Counted from the stretch's first letter, positions 1-9,181 are shown. The stretch: DNA of 44,580 bases from Pseudarthrobacter oxydans (GCF_013314975.1 NZ_JABTYH010000036.1:1-44580), one strand, 5' to 3'. Notes: generated by a model from the letters alone, not told the origin. Numbers and translations are program-made.

Positions 1-31
1 TAACCGTTTCCACTGGATCCTGAGCCCCGCC

Positions 32-3000
32 ATGATTGATGCTGTTCGCTCCCCCGCAGGACCGGCAACGGGTACCCGCCGGACCGGTGCACCGGTTGCC
101 GGTTCCCCTGCTGTGCTAGCACGTCTGGCATCGGCAGGCGTGGCCGCCGACAGCTCGCCGCGCCGCCTCGCGGAATACTCCTATGACGCTTCCAACTACC
201 GGGTAGCACCACTTGCCGTAGTGTTTCCACGGACGGTTGAGGACGTCGTCGCGGTTGTTGCTGCCTGCCGTGAAACCGCAACGCCGCTAATTGGGCGCGG
301 CGGCGGGACCTCCATGGCCGGCAACGCCATGGGACCAGGCGTGATACTGGACTTCTCCCGGCACATGAACGCTGTCCACGAGATCGACGAAGCTACCGGG
401 ACCGTAAGCGTCGACCCCGGGGTGGTGCTCGCCGTCCTCTCCCGGGAGGTGGAAAAGGCCACGGGCAACCGGTACACCTTCGCCCCGGACCCGTCCTCCA
501 AGAACCGCGCCACCGTGGGCGGCTCTCTGGGCAATGATGCGTGCGGCAACCACTCCGTCCGCTACGGCCGGATATCTGACCACGTAGCGGAGATCGACGT
601 CGTCACCTCCGACGGCGCCCGCCTGACCGCCACCGCCACGGGGTTGCGTGCAACCGATCCTGAGGACAATGCCTCGGCAGCACGTGCCGGTGCATTGACC
701 GCCTCCTTTAAGCAACTGGCCCACAGCCACTTGTCCGAGTTCCGCCTGGAACTCGAACGGATCCAGCGGCAAGTCTCCGGCTACCATCTGGCCAACCTGC
801 TCCCGGAAAACGGGTTCAACATCGCTCGCGCCCTCGCAGGTTCCGAGGGAACCTGCGCCATCATTGTGGGCGCGCGGATGAAGCTCGTCCCAAAACCAGC
901 CAGCGCCCTGCTGGTGTGTTTGGGTTATGCGGACGTCGTCGACGCTGCCCGTGACATCATGACTATTCTGGAGTTTTCCCCGGCCGCCGTCGAAGGTATC
1001 GACGAGGCGATTGTGGACACTATGCGTTTCCGCCGCGGCAAGGGCTCAGTAACGGGCTTGCCCGAAGGGAAGGCCTGGCTGTACGTGGACCTGGACGGCG
1101 AGAACCCGGGCCAGGTCCGGGCAGAAGCTGACCGGTTGTTGGCACGGCTCAGGGAAAACGGCCGCCTGGTGGATGGGCGCATGGTGCCGGACCTCCAGGA
1201 ACGAGCGGCTCTGTGGCGGGTCCGCGAGGACGGCGCCGGGCTCTCCGCTCGCCTCTCCACGGGTGGTGAGTCCTGGCCAGGGTGGGAGGACTCGGCGGTC
1301 GCCCCTGAGAACCTCGCGGACTATCTTTCGGACTTCCGCGAACTCCTGGCCCGCCATGATCTGACGGGCGTTATGTACGGCCACTTCGGTGCCGGTTGCA
1401 TGCATATCCGCATCACCTACGACCTGCGCACGCAGGCCGGCCGCGCCGTATTCCGCGGCTTCACCAAGGAAGCTGCCCAACTGGTGGTCCGCCACGGCGG
1501 CTCGCTCTCCGGCGAGCACGGCGACGGCAGGGCACGCTCGGAATTGCTTCCGCTGATGTACTCGCCGCGTATGCTGGCAGCCTTCGCCACATACCGGCGC
1601 ACCTGGGACCCGGCACAAATCCTTAATCCCGGGTCCCTCACCGAACCTGACCCCATGGACGCCAACCTGGCGCTCCAAGGCATCCCCGAGCGGCAGTGGC
1701 GCACCACCTTCGACCTTCGCCCAATCACAGCCGGTGGCGGCTCGACCACCGAGACCGACACGCCCGAAACCTCTACCGGCAGCGGGACGGATCCGTGGGT
1801 CCACGCGGTTCAAAGCTGCATAGGCGTAGGCCGCTGCCGCACGGACGCGGGCGGCGTGATGTGCCCCAGCTACCGCGCCACGAAGGATGAGAAGGACTCC
1901 ACCCGTGGCCGGTCCCGGGTGCTCCAGGAAATGGTCCGCGGCGCCCGCACCATGGAGGAAGGTTGGAAGTCCGAGGAGGTCCGCGAGGCCCTTGACCTAT
2001 GTTTGTCCTGCAAGGCCTGCTCCAGCGACTGTCCCACGGGCGTTGACATGGCCACCTATAAGTCCGAGTTCTTCTCCCATTACTACAAGGGCAAACTCCG
2101 CCCGATGTCCCACTTCTCACTGGGCTGGCTTCCCCGGTGGCTTAAGATCACGGGCCGCACCGCGCCACTTGTCAACGCTGTGATGTCCACCCCACTGGCC
2201 AAGGTCGCATCCGCCCTGGGCGGACTCACCACCCGGCGGGCAATGCCACGCTTCGCCGGAGCAGGCGAATGGCGCCGCGAAGTAGCTGCTGCCGGCATCG
2301 GACCAGTAACAAACTCCAACGGCGGCATTGCTCCGGCCGTCAACGGTGTTGTGCTGTTTGTGGACACGTTTACCCGCGGGTTCCGTCCGGAGGTGGCCGG
2401 TTCCGCTGCTCGCGTCCTGGCCGGTGCAGGTTCTGTGGAATGCTCAGCTGACGCCTGCTGCGGCCTGACCTGGATATCCACCGGTCAGCTGGACACCGCC
2501 AAAAAGCTGATGGCCGAGGCAGCGGTGGCATTGGATGACGGGACCGATCGGCCCATCGTGGTGGTGGAACCCAGCTGCGCGGCGGCGCTGCGCAAGGACC
2601 TTCCCGAACTGGTCCACACGGACCAGGCCCGCCGGGTTGCTGCCCGGGTGCGGAGCTTTGCGACACACATCGAAGAGCTCGCCCAGGCAGGTTGGAAACC
2701 GGCGCCGACCCAACCCCTTCCGGAGCAAGTGGTGCTGCAAACGCACTGCCATGAATACTCCGTGTTCGGAGCCGGCGTTCAGCGCGCTGCACTCAAAGCC
2801 GTGGGTGTGGACAGCGTAGTGGATGCCACCGGCTGCTGCGGCGTGGCCGGCAACTTCGGCTTCGAAAAGGAGCACTACGACGTCAGCATGCTGGTGGCAG
2901 AGCAGGCGCTGGCCCCGGCCTTGCGCCAGACCGGCTCCAATACCGTGATCCTCACGGACGGATTCTCCTGCGCCATGCAGGTAAAGCAGATTGATAACTC

Positions 3001-3112
3001 CAGGCCGGGCCGTCACCTTGCCCAACTACTGGACCCCGCCGAAAAATCGGCAGTGAACTCCGAGCACAGCCACCAGCCACTCCCTTCCAACCTAGAAAAG
3101 GATCCATCATGA
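32..3112 (+). CDS. FAD-binding and Fe-S oxidoreductase (D-2-hydroxyacid dehydrogenase type, GlcD/GlcF fusion)
   Basis: A 1026-residue fusion protein. The N-terminal half (about residues 55-540) is a PCMH-type FAD domain (RGGGTSMAGNA, VGGSLGNDACGNHS) followed by an FAD-oxidase C domain (GEHGDGRARSELL). The C-terminal half holds a two-cluster 4Fe-4S ferredoxin module (CIGVGRC...CPSYRAT, then CLSCKACSSDCPTG) and two cysteine-rich CCG-type domains (ADACCGLTW, ATGCCGVAGNFGF). This layout is known for respiratory D-lactate, glycolate and D-2-hydroxyglutarate dehydrogenases that pass electrons to the quinone pool or another carrier. The exact substrate cannot be read from sequence. Its stop overlaps the next start (ATGA), so it is translationally coupled to the aldehyde dehydrogenase. 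The ribosome site is weak and the promoter lies outside the window. Confidence 0.88.
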   Translation: MIDAVRSPAGPATGTRRTGAPVAGSPAVLARLASAGVAADSSPRRLAEYSYDASNYRVAPLAVVFPRTVEDVVAVVAACRETATPLIGRGGGTSMAGNAMGPGVILDFSRHMNAVHEIDEATGTVSVDPGVVLAVLSREVEKATGNRYTFAPDPSSKNRATVGGSLGNDACGNHSVRYGRISDHVAEIDVVTSDGARLTATATGLRATDPEDNASAARAGALTASFKQLAHSHLSEFRLELERIQRQVSGYHLANLLPENGFNIARALAGSEGTCAIIVGARMKLVPKPASALLVCLGYADVVDAARDIMTILEFSPAAVEGIDEAIVDTMRFRRGKGSVTGLPEGKAWLYVDLDGENPGQVRAEADRLLARLRENGRLVDGRMVPDLQERAALWRVREDGAGLSARLSTGGESWPGWEDSAVAPENLADYLSDFRELLARHDLTGVMYGHFGAGCMHIRITYDLRTQAGRAVFRGFTKEAAQLVVRHGGSLSGEHGDGRARSELLPLMYSPRMLAAFATYRRTWDPAQILNPGSLTEPDPMDANLALQGIPERQWRTTFDLRPITAGGGSTTETDTPETSTGSGTDPWVHAVQSCIGVGRCRTDAGGVMCPSYRATKDEKDSTRGRSRVLQEMVRGARTMEEGWKSEEVREALDLCLSCKACSSDCPTGVDMATYKSEFFSHYYKGKLRPMSHFSLGWLPRWLKITGRTAPLVNAVMSTPLAKVASALGGLTTRRAMPRFAGAGEWRREVAAAGIGPVTNSNGGIAPAVNGVVLFVDTFTRGFRPEVAGSAARVLAGAGSVECSADACCGLTWISTGQLDTAKKLMAEAAVALDDGTDRPIVVVEPSCAAALRKDLPELVHTDQARRVAARVRSFATHIEELAQAGWKPAPTQPLPEQVVLQTHCHEYSVFGAGVQRAALKAVGVDSVVDATGCCGVAGNFGFEKEHYDVSMLVAEQALAPALRQTGSNTVILTDGFSCAMQVKQIDNSRPGRHLAQLLDPAEKSAVNSEHSHQPLPSNLEKDPS

Positions 3113-4599
3113 GCATCCAGGCAGCCGCCTCCCGGACCTCGCAAAAGGCGCTCGACGCCGTCGCCAAGGTCAGCACGAACCTCTACATTGACGGAGAATG
3201 GGCCGAAGCAGCTTCCGGTGCCCGGTTCAATGTCATCAATCCCGCCACCGAGGAAGTCATCGCCAGTGTCGCTGACGGGGGCCCCGAAGACGCACGCCGT
3301 GCCATTGAAACCGCCGGACGTGCACAGAAACAGTGGGCCAAAACCCCGCCCCGGGAGCGCAGCGAGATCCTGCGCCGTGCCTTCGACCTGATCATGGCCC
3401 GCCAGGACGAACTTGCTTTAATCATGACCACGGAAATGGGCAAGCCCTTTGCTGAGGCCAAAGGCGAGGTGGCCTACGCCGCTGAGTTCTTCCGCTGGTT
3501 TTCAGAGGAAGCTGTCCGTATCGGCGGAGATCTGACCACCACCGGCGACGGCAAGAACCGTATCCTCGTCTCGAAGGAACCGGTCGGACCTTGCGTCTTG
3601 GTGACGCCATGGAACTTCCCGTTGGCTATGGGCACCCGAAAGATCGGCCCCGCAATCGCCGCGGGCTGCACCATGGTCTTCAAACCGGCCAATCTCACGC
3701 CGCTGTCATCGCTGGCGCTGGCGGACATTCTGATAGAGGCCGGCCTGCCCAAGGGCGTGCTGAACGTGGTAACCACCACTAAGGCCTCTGACGTGGTGAC
3801 ACCATGGATGGAAAGCGGCATTGCCCGCAAGGTCAGCTTCACCGGATCCACCGGCGTGGGCATTCGTCTTCTGGAACAGGCTGCCAAAAACGTCATGCGC
3901 TCCTCAATGGAGCTGGGCGGGAACGCACCCCTCATCGTGTTCGAAGACGCCGACCTGGACCGCGCGGTGGAAGGTGCGTTCGCTGCCAAGATGCGGAACA
4001 TGGGTGAGGCTTGCACCGCCGCCAACCGGATCTTTGTCCAGCGCTCCGTTGCAGCCGACTTCTCCGCCCGCCTCGCCAAGCGCCTGGGGGATCTGAAGGT
4101 GGGCGACGGCGCAGTGGAAGGCACGGACGTCGGACCCCTGGTTGAGGAGAAGGCGCTGAACAAGGTCCAGGAGCTGGTCGATGATGCCGTTTCCAAGGGC
4201 GCCACCGTGGTCTGCGGCGGTTCCCGTCCCGAGGGCAACGGCTACTTCTACTCCCCCACAGTACTGTCCGATGTCAGTTCCGACGCGGCTCTGATGAGCG
4301 AAGAAATCTTCGGCCCGGTGGCTCCGGTCATCCCCTTCGACACGGAAGAGGAAGTGGTCCGGCTGGCCAACGACACCCCGTGGGGCCTTGCCAGCTACGT
4401 ATTCACCCAAGACCTGGACCGCGCCTTCCGCGTCGGCGATGAACTTGAGGTGGGCATGGTGGGTCTGAACACCGGTATCGTGTCCAACCCGGCAGCTCCG
4501 TTCGGCGGTATTAAGGCCTCCGGCCTGGGCCGCGAAGGCGGCAAGGTCGGCCTGGATGAGTTCCTGGAGATCAAATACATGGCCATCCCGCGCGTCTGA
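3109..4599 (+). CDS. gabD: NAD(P)-dependent succinate-semialdehyde-type aldehyde dehydrogenase
   Basis: A 496-residue aldehyde dehydrogenase superfamily member that oxidises an aldehyde, most likely a semialdehyde, to the acid. The nucleotide-binding motif TPWNFPLAM, the general-base glutamate E268 in MELGGNAP and the catalytic cysteine C302 in GEACTAANR are all present, as is the C-terminal PFGGIKASG-GREGG motif typical of the GabD/succinate-semialdehyde branch. The N-terminus is about 20 residues longer than in many relatives. A GAAAAGGA ribosome site lies just upstream and the start overlaps the preceding stop by 4 bases, so the two enzymes are made together. With the upstream hydroxyacid dehydrogenase it could convert a hydroxyacid or semialdehyde to a central metabolite. 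The semialdehyde specificity is inferred from family resemblance. Confidence 0.88.
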   Translation: MSIQAAASRTSQKALDAVAKVSTNLYIDGEWAEAASGARFNVINPATEEVIASVADGGPEDARRAIETAGRAQKQWAKTPPRERSEILRRAFDLIMARQDELALIMTTEMGKPFAEAKGEVAYAAEFFRWFSEEAVRIGGDLTTTGDGKNRILVSKEPVGPCVLVTPWNFPLAMGTRKIGPAIAAGCTMVFKPANLTPLSSLALADILIEAGLPKGVLNVVTTTKASDVVTPWMESGIARKVSFTGSTGVGIRLLEQAAKNVMRSSMELGGNAPLIVFEDADLDRAVEGAFAAKMRNMGEACTAANRIFVQRSVAADFSARLAKRLGDLKVGDGAVEGTDVGPLVEEKALNKVQELVDDAVSKGATVVCGGSRPEGNGYFYSPTVLSDVSSDAALMSEEIFGPVAPVIPFDTEEEVVRLANDTPWGLASYVFTQDLDRAFRVGDELEVGMVGLNTGIVSNPAAPFGGIKASGLGREGGKVGLDEFLEIKYMAIPRV

Positions 4600-4633
4600 C
4601 CGCAGCCTCTAAGACCTTTCAAATAAAAATTCC

Positions 4634-4733
4634 AACCCTCTCTTCATCCGCAGCCCCACCTGACGGCTCTCTCACCTTTCCTCCTCACAATGGAAAGGTG
4701 AGGGAGCTTTGGGTCGAAAGGTGCGAGAGGGTT
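4634..4733. terminator. Nested inverted repeats after the aldehyde dehydrogenase gene
   Basis: A 16-bp hairpin (4666-4681 with 4692-4707, one G-T pair, core CTCACCTTTCC / GGAAAGGTGAG) is enclosed by a second perfect 9-bp inverted repeat AACCCTCTC / GAGAGGGTT (4634-4642 with 4725-4733). The inner hairpin is followed by only three Ts. It may end the two-gene transcript upstream of the amidase, or be a dispersed extragenic palindrome. Confidence 0.5.
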
Positions 4734-4799
4734 AATACGTCGATTCTGGTTCCACGCACCTACTACGCATAGACGCAGTGGCCAGCAGGAGGAAACGAA

Positions 4800-6218
4800 A
4801 TGAGTGATCTGACCGATCTGACAGCGGCTGAGCTGTTGGCGGGCTACCGCGAGGGCACGATCTCCCCTGTGGATGCCACCCAGGCTGCCCTTGATGCCAT
4901 TGAAGCGGCCAACAAGGACGTCAATGCTTTTGTCTCGGTTGAAGCCGAGACGGCATTGCAGGAAGCACGCGAATCGGAAGGGAGGTGGCGCAAGGACCAG
5001 CCCCTGGGACCCGGTGACGGCGTCCCGACCTCCATCAAAGACATCTTCTACACACGCGGCCGGCCCACGCTCCGCGGTACCAACCTCATTAACGCCGACG
5101 CAGCGTGGGACCAGGATGCGCCTTGCGTTGCCAGGCTGCGGGAGACCGGTGCCGTGCTGATCGGCAAGACCACTACCCCGGAGTTCGCGTGGAAAGGCGT
5201 CACCGATTCGTTGCGGCACGGATCCACCGGGAACCCCCGGGCGGCAGGCCTCACATCGGGCGGCTCGAGCGGCGGCAGCGCCACTGCCGTTGGCCTGGGC
5301 ATGGGCCCCTGGTCCGTCGGGACTGATGGCGGGGGCTCTGTCCGCATCCCGGCCGCGTTCACCGGGACGGTTGCCATCAAGCCGACATATGGCCTCGTTC
5401 CCATGTTCCCGGCCAGTCCGTTTGGCACCTTGGCACATGCAGGCCCCATGACCCGCACCGTGGAAGACACGGCATTGCTGCTTGACGTCATTACGGGCTT
5501 TGATGCACGTGACTGGTCAGCCCTTCCCACGCCTGCCAGGTCCTTCCTTGAGGGCCTTAATGACGGCGTGAAGGGCATGCGGATCGCGTTTTCACCCACG
5601 TTGGGATTTGGCACCAACGATCCGGAAGTCGAGCGGCTGGTCAGGGCTGCAGTTGACGTACTGGCCAACGCCGGCGCGATCATCGAGGAAGTGGATCCGG
5701 GTATTTACGATCCCGTTGAGGCCTTCCATGTCCTTTGGTTCGCCGGGGCGGCGAAGGTCCTGGAGGCTTACGGCCCGGACGCCATCACCAAGGTGGATCC
5801 CGGGCTGCGCCGCTCCATTGAGGAACAGGGCGATCTGACTGCCTCGGACTTCCTGGACGCCACCGCCGTGCGGATGGATTTGGGAGTGAAGATGGGTTTG
5901 TTTCACGAGACCTACGATCTCCTGCTGACCCCGACACTGCCCATAACGGCCTTTCCCCGGGATAGGGATGCACCTGAAGCCTGGCATTCTCCGAACTGGA
6001 CCAGCTGGACGCCGTACACGTACCCGTTCAATATGACTCAGCAGCCCGCCATCAGCGTCCCCTGCGGCTTCACGGAAGCAGGATTGCCCGCGGGGCTGCA
6101 AATCGTCGGCCCACGCCACGCCGACCGCAAAGTGCTCCGCGCCGCCCAAGCGTACGAGAAGGCAGCCCCTTGGGGTACGGAGCGCCCCGCACGCCTCCGA
6201 GCTCACAGCACGAAGTAA
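4800..6218 (+). CDS. Amidase (amidase signature family)
   Basis: A 472-residue amidase-signature hydrolase that should release ammonia from a carboxamide. The Ser-cisSer-Lys triad is visible: K80 in PTSIKDIFY, S156 in the GGSSGGSAT loop and nucleophile S180 in GTDGGGSVRIP. Length is normal and no signal peptide is seen, so it is cytoplasmic. A strong AGGAGG sits 8 bases before the ATG. It follows the dehydrogenase pair in the same direction but is separated by a 200-bp spacer with a hairpin, so it may have its own promoter. No regulon palindrome was seen in front of it. Family members act on very different amides (aliphatic, indoleacetamide, Gln-tRNA), so the substrate is open. GatA is unlikely because gatC/gatB are absent. 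Confidence 0.9.
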   Translation: MSDLTDLTAAELLAGYREGTISPVDATQAALDAIEAANKDVNAFVSVEAETALQEARESEGRWRKDQPLGPGDGVPTSIKDIFYTRGRPTLRGTNLINADAAWDQDAPCVARLRETGAVLIGKTTTPEFAWKGVTDSLRHGSTGNPRAAGLTSGGSSGGSATAVGLGMGPWSVGTDGGGSVRIPAAFTGTVAIKPTYGLVPMFPASPFGTLAHAGPMTRTVEDTALLLDVITGFDARDWSALPTPARSFLEGLNDGVKGMRIAFSPTLGFGTNDPEVERLVRAAVDVLANAGAIIEEVDPGIYDPVEAFHVLWFAGAAKVLEAYGPDAITKVDPGLRRSIEEQGDLTASDFLDATAVRMDLGVKMGLFHETYDLLLTPTLPITAFPRDRDAPEAWHSPNWTSWTPYTYPFNMTQQPAISVPCGFTEAGLPAGLQIVGPRHADRKVLRAAQAYEKAAPWGTERPARLRAHSTK

Positions 6219-6229
6219 ACTCACCCACG

Positions 6230-6272
6230 AAAGCCCCCGTTGGTTCCTGCTTCAGGAACCAACGGGGGCTTT
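6230..6272. terminator. Strong bidirectional terminator after the amidase gene
   Basis: A perfect 20-bp stem (6230-6249 with 6253-6272) with a 3-base loop, starting AAAGCCCCCG and ending CGGGGGCTTT. A and T runs flank both sides, so it can stop transcription from either strand. A near-identical hairpin recurs at 6885-6928, next to the intact transporter gene, which shows that it belongs to a duplicated unit. Confidence 0.85.
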
Positions 6273-6298
6273 CTGCAGTCCGATCATCAAGCCGTGAA

Positions 6299-6560
6299 CT
6301 ACCCTTCCAGCCGAAGCGGGATAGGTTGCCTTCGTAATCGCGCGAAATTTGCATGTACGGCAATGGTCTCAGACGGTCTCCGGCACCTTCCCGACGGCGA
6401 CAAGCCCCCCAGACAGGCAGCCACTACATAGTACGGCGGCCTCAGGACGTTCCCTGTGGCAATGATCAGGAGACCATTGCCATCTGGCCCGTTCCACCAA
6501 GAGCGCCGCGCCAACTGTTGTGACGGCCGAGCCGATACACGGTGGCGCATACAGGGGAGG
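6299..6560 (-). pseudogene. Decayed copy 1 of the 3' end of the MHS transporter gene
   Basis: Read on the minus strand this stretch keeps the end of the transporter at 6956-8356: ATGNVLRPPYYVVAACL aligns with ATGNVLMPAFYMMAACL, and the last residues PLRLEG-stop align with PRRLEG-stop. Frames shift within the copy and homology fades around 6560. It sits behind its own terminator hairpin (6230-6272), in the same order as the intact gene and its terminator. It is not expected to make a working protein. Confidence 0.8.
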
Positions 6561-6657
6561 TAGCTTTCAGCAGGTTCCAGCACAGGGACAAATGCCACCG
6601 CCGGCTCGTCGTTCAGGAATCAAGGGGGCTTTCTGCAGTCCGGCCCATCGCGATGTG

Positions 6658-6855
6658 GGTACCCTTCCAGCAGATGCGGGTGGGTTCCCCTTCATGTTTC
6701 CGAGAGCGAGAGCTTTCATGTTCCGCAGCGATGCTACGGCGATCCTTGGCGTCTTCCAGACCGCGACGAGGCCCACCAGGAAGACAGCGTTATGTCCTCG
6801 ACGGCTTCAGGACGAGCGAAGCCGGCGTAGCACCCGGGTTGGGCCCATAGCCCGG
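6658..6855 (-). pseudogene. Decayed copy 2 of the 3' end of the MHS transporter gene
   Basis: A second, more eroded copy of the transporter tail. On the minus strand GLVAVWKTPRIAVASLRNMK matches GLVAVWKMPETAGASLRNMK of the intact gene. The stop codon has been lost (GGGTACCC where the intact gene has GGGTAGTCC), and an internal deletion joins the segment matching 7030-7110 directly to that matching 7185-7230. The terminator in front of it (about 6610-6640) has lost its left arm. Confidence 0.78.
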
Positions 6856-6884
6856 AAGTTGTCAGCAGGTACAGGCACCCAGAC

Positions 6885-6928
6885 GAAAGCCCCCGTTGGC
6901 TCCTGGTTAAGGAACAACGGGGGCTTTC
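6885..6928. terminator. Terminator of the MHS transporter gene
   Basis: A 14-bp stem (6885-6898 with 6915-6928; GAAAGCCCCCGTTG paired with its complement) with a 16-base loop. It lies 28 bases past the transporter stop on the minus strand and resembles the hairpin at 6230-6272. Confidence 0.8.
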
Positions 6929-6955
6929 TAAAAGCCTGCCCGATCGTCAGGTGGA

Positions 6956-8356
6956 CTACCCTTCCAGCCGGCGCGGGATGTGCACCTTCTTGATCCCGGG
7001 AATTTTCATGTTCCGCAAAGATGCTCCGGCGGTCTCCGGCATCTTCCAGACGGCCACGAGGCCAACCAGGCAGGCGGCCATCATGTAGAACGCTGGCATC
7101 AGAACGTTCCCTGTGGCATTGATCAGGAGTTCGTTCACCATGGGGGCAGTTCCACCAAAGAGGGCCGTGCTGACGTTGTAGGTGATGGCGAAGCCGGCGT
7201 AGCGCACCTGGGTGGGGAACATTGCCGGGAAGGTGGCCGAGATGGTGGCCAGCTGCGGAAGATACAACAGGCCCAGGACGGCGAAGCCAAGCATCGCAAA
7301 CCAGAAGCCCTTTGCCATGATCATGTACATGGGGATGGCTAGGACGAACAGTCCTGTCAGCGAGAAGAACCACATCGGCTTACGCCCGATCTTGTCTGAG
7401 CGGGCACCGGCCAGGGGGATCATAAGCATCATGGCGAACTGACCGACAAACATCAGGGTCAGCACAGTATTGGCATCCATACCCACCGTTCCCTCAAGGT
7501 AGGTCGGCATATACGTGAGCAGGGTGTAGTTGACCAAGTTCAGCGGAATGACAAGGCCGGCCATGATCAGCATTGGACGCCAGTAGTTGCGGATCAGGTC
7601 TTTCAGGGCAGTGCTGGTGGCCGGTTCCAGCTCACCGCTGGCCTCTAGTTCACGGAAGACTGGAGTGTCTTCAAGCTTGTTCCTCAGGTACATGCCGATG
7701 ATTCCCATTGGGCCTGCAATAAGGAACGGCAGCCGCCAGCCCCATTCGGTCATGGCGTCGTTGCCCAGGATGAGGCTGCAGAGCAGGACAATAAGAGAGC
7801 CGAGGGCGAAACCGCCCAAAGTGCCGAACTCGAGGAAGCTTCCGTAGAAGCCGCGCTTCTTGTCCGGTGCGTATTCGGCCATAAATGTAGCAGCGCCGCC
7901 GTATTCACCGCCGGTGGAAAAGCCTTGGAGCATGCGCAACAAAATCAACAGCGCCGGGGCCACCCAGCCAGCCATCGAATGAGTCGGCAGAAGTCCGATC
8001 GCGAACGTTGAACCTGCCATCAGGATGATGGTCAGCGCCAGGACCCGCTTACGCCCGATTCGGTCTCCCAAGGGTCCCCAGAACAGCCCGCCAAGGGGAC
8101 GTACCAGGAACGACAGTGCGAAGGTGGCCAGCGTCCATACTGTTCCCATAGCGCCTTCGCCCGGGAAAAAATTGGCAGTTATGTAGGTTGCTGCTACTGC
8201 ATAGACGCCGTAATCAAACCATTCGGTGGCGTTGCCCATAGCTGAGGCCCCGATGGCCCGGTGAAGTACCTTCTTGCCTTCCCGGGACGTTTCGTCTGGA
8301 CCTGTGAACCCCGCGCCGGCGCCGGTGCCGGCGCCGTGTGGTTGTGCGTTAGACAT
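6956..8356 (-). CDS. MFS transporter, metabolite:H+ symporter (MHS) type
   Basis: A 466-residue secondary transporter with about 12 hydrophobic segments. The start of TM1 (GNATEWFDYGVYAV), the RPLGGLFWGPLGDRIGRK loop between TM2 and TM3, and the ARSDKIGRKP repeat in the second half are hallmarks of the ProP/KgtP/ShiA (MHS) branch, which imports organic acids or betaines with protons. The ATG is preceded by CGAGGA on the minus strand. A perfect ATTGT-N2-ACAAT operator lies 55 bases upstream (8412-8423), so it probably answers to the nearby GntR protein. Two broken copies of its 3' end lie downstream. The substrate is unknown; the catabolic neighbours suggest an organic or amino acid. Confidence 0.9.
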   Translation of the reverse strand: MSNAQPHGAGTGAGAGFTGPDETSREGKKVLHRAIGASAMGNATEWFDYGVYAVAATYITANFFPGEGAMGTVWTLATFALSFLVRPLGGLFWGPLGDRIGRKRVLALTIILMAGSTFAIGLLPTHSMAGWVAPALLILLRMLQGFSTGGEYGGAATFMAEYAPDKKRGFYGSFLEFGTLGGFALGSLIVLLCSLILGNDAMTEWGWRLPFLIAGPMGIIGMYLRNKLEDTPVFRELEASGELEPATSTALKDLIRNYWRPMLIMAGLVIPLNLVNYTLLTYMPTYLEGTVGMDANTVLTLMFVGQFAMMLMIPLAGARSDKIGRKPMWFFSLTGLFVLAIPMYMIMAKGFWFAMLGFAVLGLLYLPQLATISATFPAMFPTQVRYAGFAITYNVSTALFGGTAPMVNELLINATGNVLMPAFYMMAACLVGLVAVWKMPETAGASLRNMKIPGIKKVHIPRRLEG

Positions 8357-8411
8357 GACAATCCTCGATAGAGAGCAAATGTATCGCTCATCACACTACC
8401 CGTAATGTCCC

Positions 8412-8423
8412 ATTGTTGACAAT
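8412..8423. promoter_or_regulatory. GntR-regulon operator upstream of the MHS transporter
   Basis: Perfect palindrome ATTGTTGACAAT, 55 bases before the transporter start. On the minus strand it contains TTGTCA, followed 18 bases later by TAGTGT, so it may overlap the -35 box. It is the exact reverse complement of the site at 15313-15324. Confidence 0.75.
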
Positions 8424-9181
8424 AGGAGACTTCGAGGACGTATTCGCGGTCGCGACGGTGCAACGGAAACGCGGCGTATTTTCAAAAGGGCGCGGATGAG
8501 GACGGTAGCGAGGCCAGTGCGAGCAAGCGGACAAGTTTGTCGTACTCACTCGAGCTCAAGCTCGCACTGGTTATGACGGTTCTCGCCGGGCAACTTGCCC
8601 CGGATATCGCCGGCGAAGCCGGCTTATCCTCGCCCTGTTCATGACGAGGGATCCGAGTATTCGTTCGCTGGGCGACGGGGACGTGTTGCGGACCAACCAA
8701 GAGGCAGATCCAAGAAGCGCGCCGCCCGCCACCCTGAGGAGCCCCGAGCTGTAACGTCTGCATCGGGAGACAGGACCATTGTGGGCGGAAGGGGCTGCGG
8801 CTTGGACATTACGGGCTAGAGGGCACAAAGCCACGGTGAAGGCACGGGCCCTGGTCGCTTTCAAGGCTGGCTTCCCCTTCCGAGCTCTGCTGAAAGCCTC
8901 AGGCCTTGCCCGCTCCGCAGGCAGAAACCATGAACATTCCTTTACAGTGTCTCCAGTAACCGCAACAGCAAACTGCCTGACGTAACCGCCGCCGGGCTCA
9001 TCGAACAGCTGTCCGGCAAACAACAGTCGAACCCACTCACTGCTGCAGTATTGGCCCCAGAAGGTGTGCCTGCCAAACGTCTAACGCCGGTGCGAATAAA
9101 AAGCACAGACCCCAGATCTTTGCTCAGTCCAAGAGGCGGCGGGTTCTTTCAGGGAAACGTCGGGAAGCCGGGAGAACGACT
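8424..9181. other. Gene-poor spacer with inverted repeats and an IS remnant
   Basis: No credible complete gene is visible. An 11-bp inverted repeat (CCAGTGCGAGC at 8514-8524 with its complement at 8560-8570) encloses a smaller CGAGC/GCTCG palindrome, and a GCCGGC-GAA-GCCGGC hairpin lies at 8609-8623. Open frames across here have no recognisable motifs or ribosome sites, apart from the transposase fragment listed separately. Confidence 0.6.
8825..8935 (+). pseudogene. Fragment of an IS3-family transposase (OrfB start region)
   Basis: The plus-strand frame reads KARALVAFKAGFPFRALLKASGLARSA, which I split here as KARALVAFKAGFPF and RALLKASGLARSA. The second part resembles the start of IS3-family OrfB proteins (LLxxAGLARSTFYY). 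Nothing of the DDE domain follows and the frame soon loses similarity, so this is a short relic. Recognition is by motif only. Confidence 0.45.

Noticed and set aside
196..3176. Many open frames opposite or inside the oxidoreductase gene
   Set aside because: They overlap a full-length enzyme with intact motifs, have no ribosome sites or recognisable products, and are expected in GC-rich DNA.
8571..9023. 150-residue minus-strand frame between the transporter and GntR genes
   Set aside because: Low-complexity composition rich in Arg/Ser/Pro, no motif or ribosome site, and it lies opposite the transposase-like relic.
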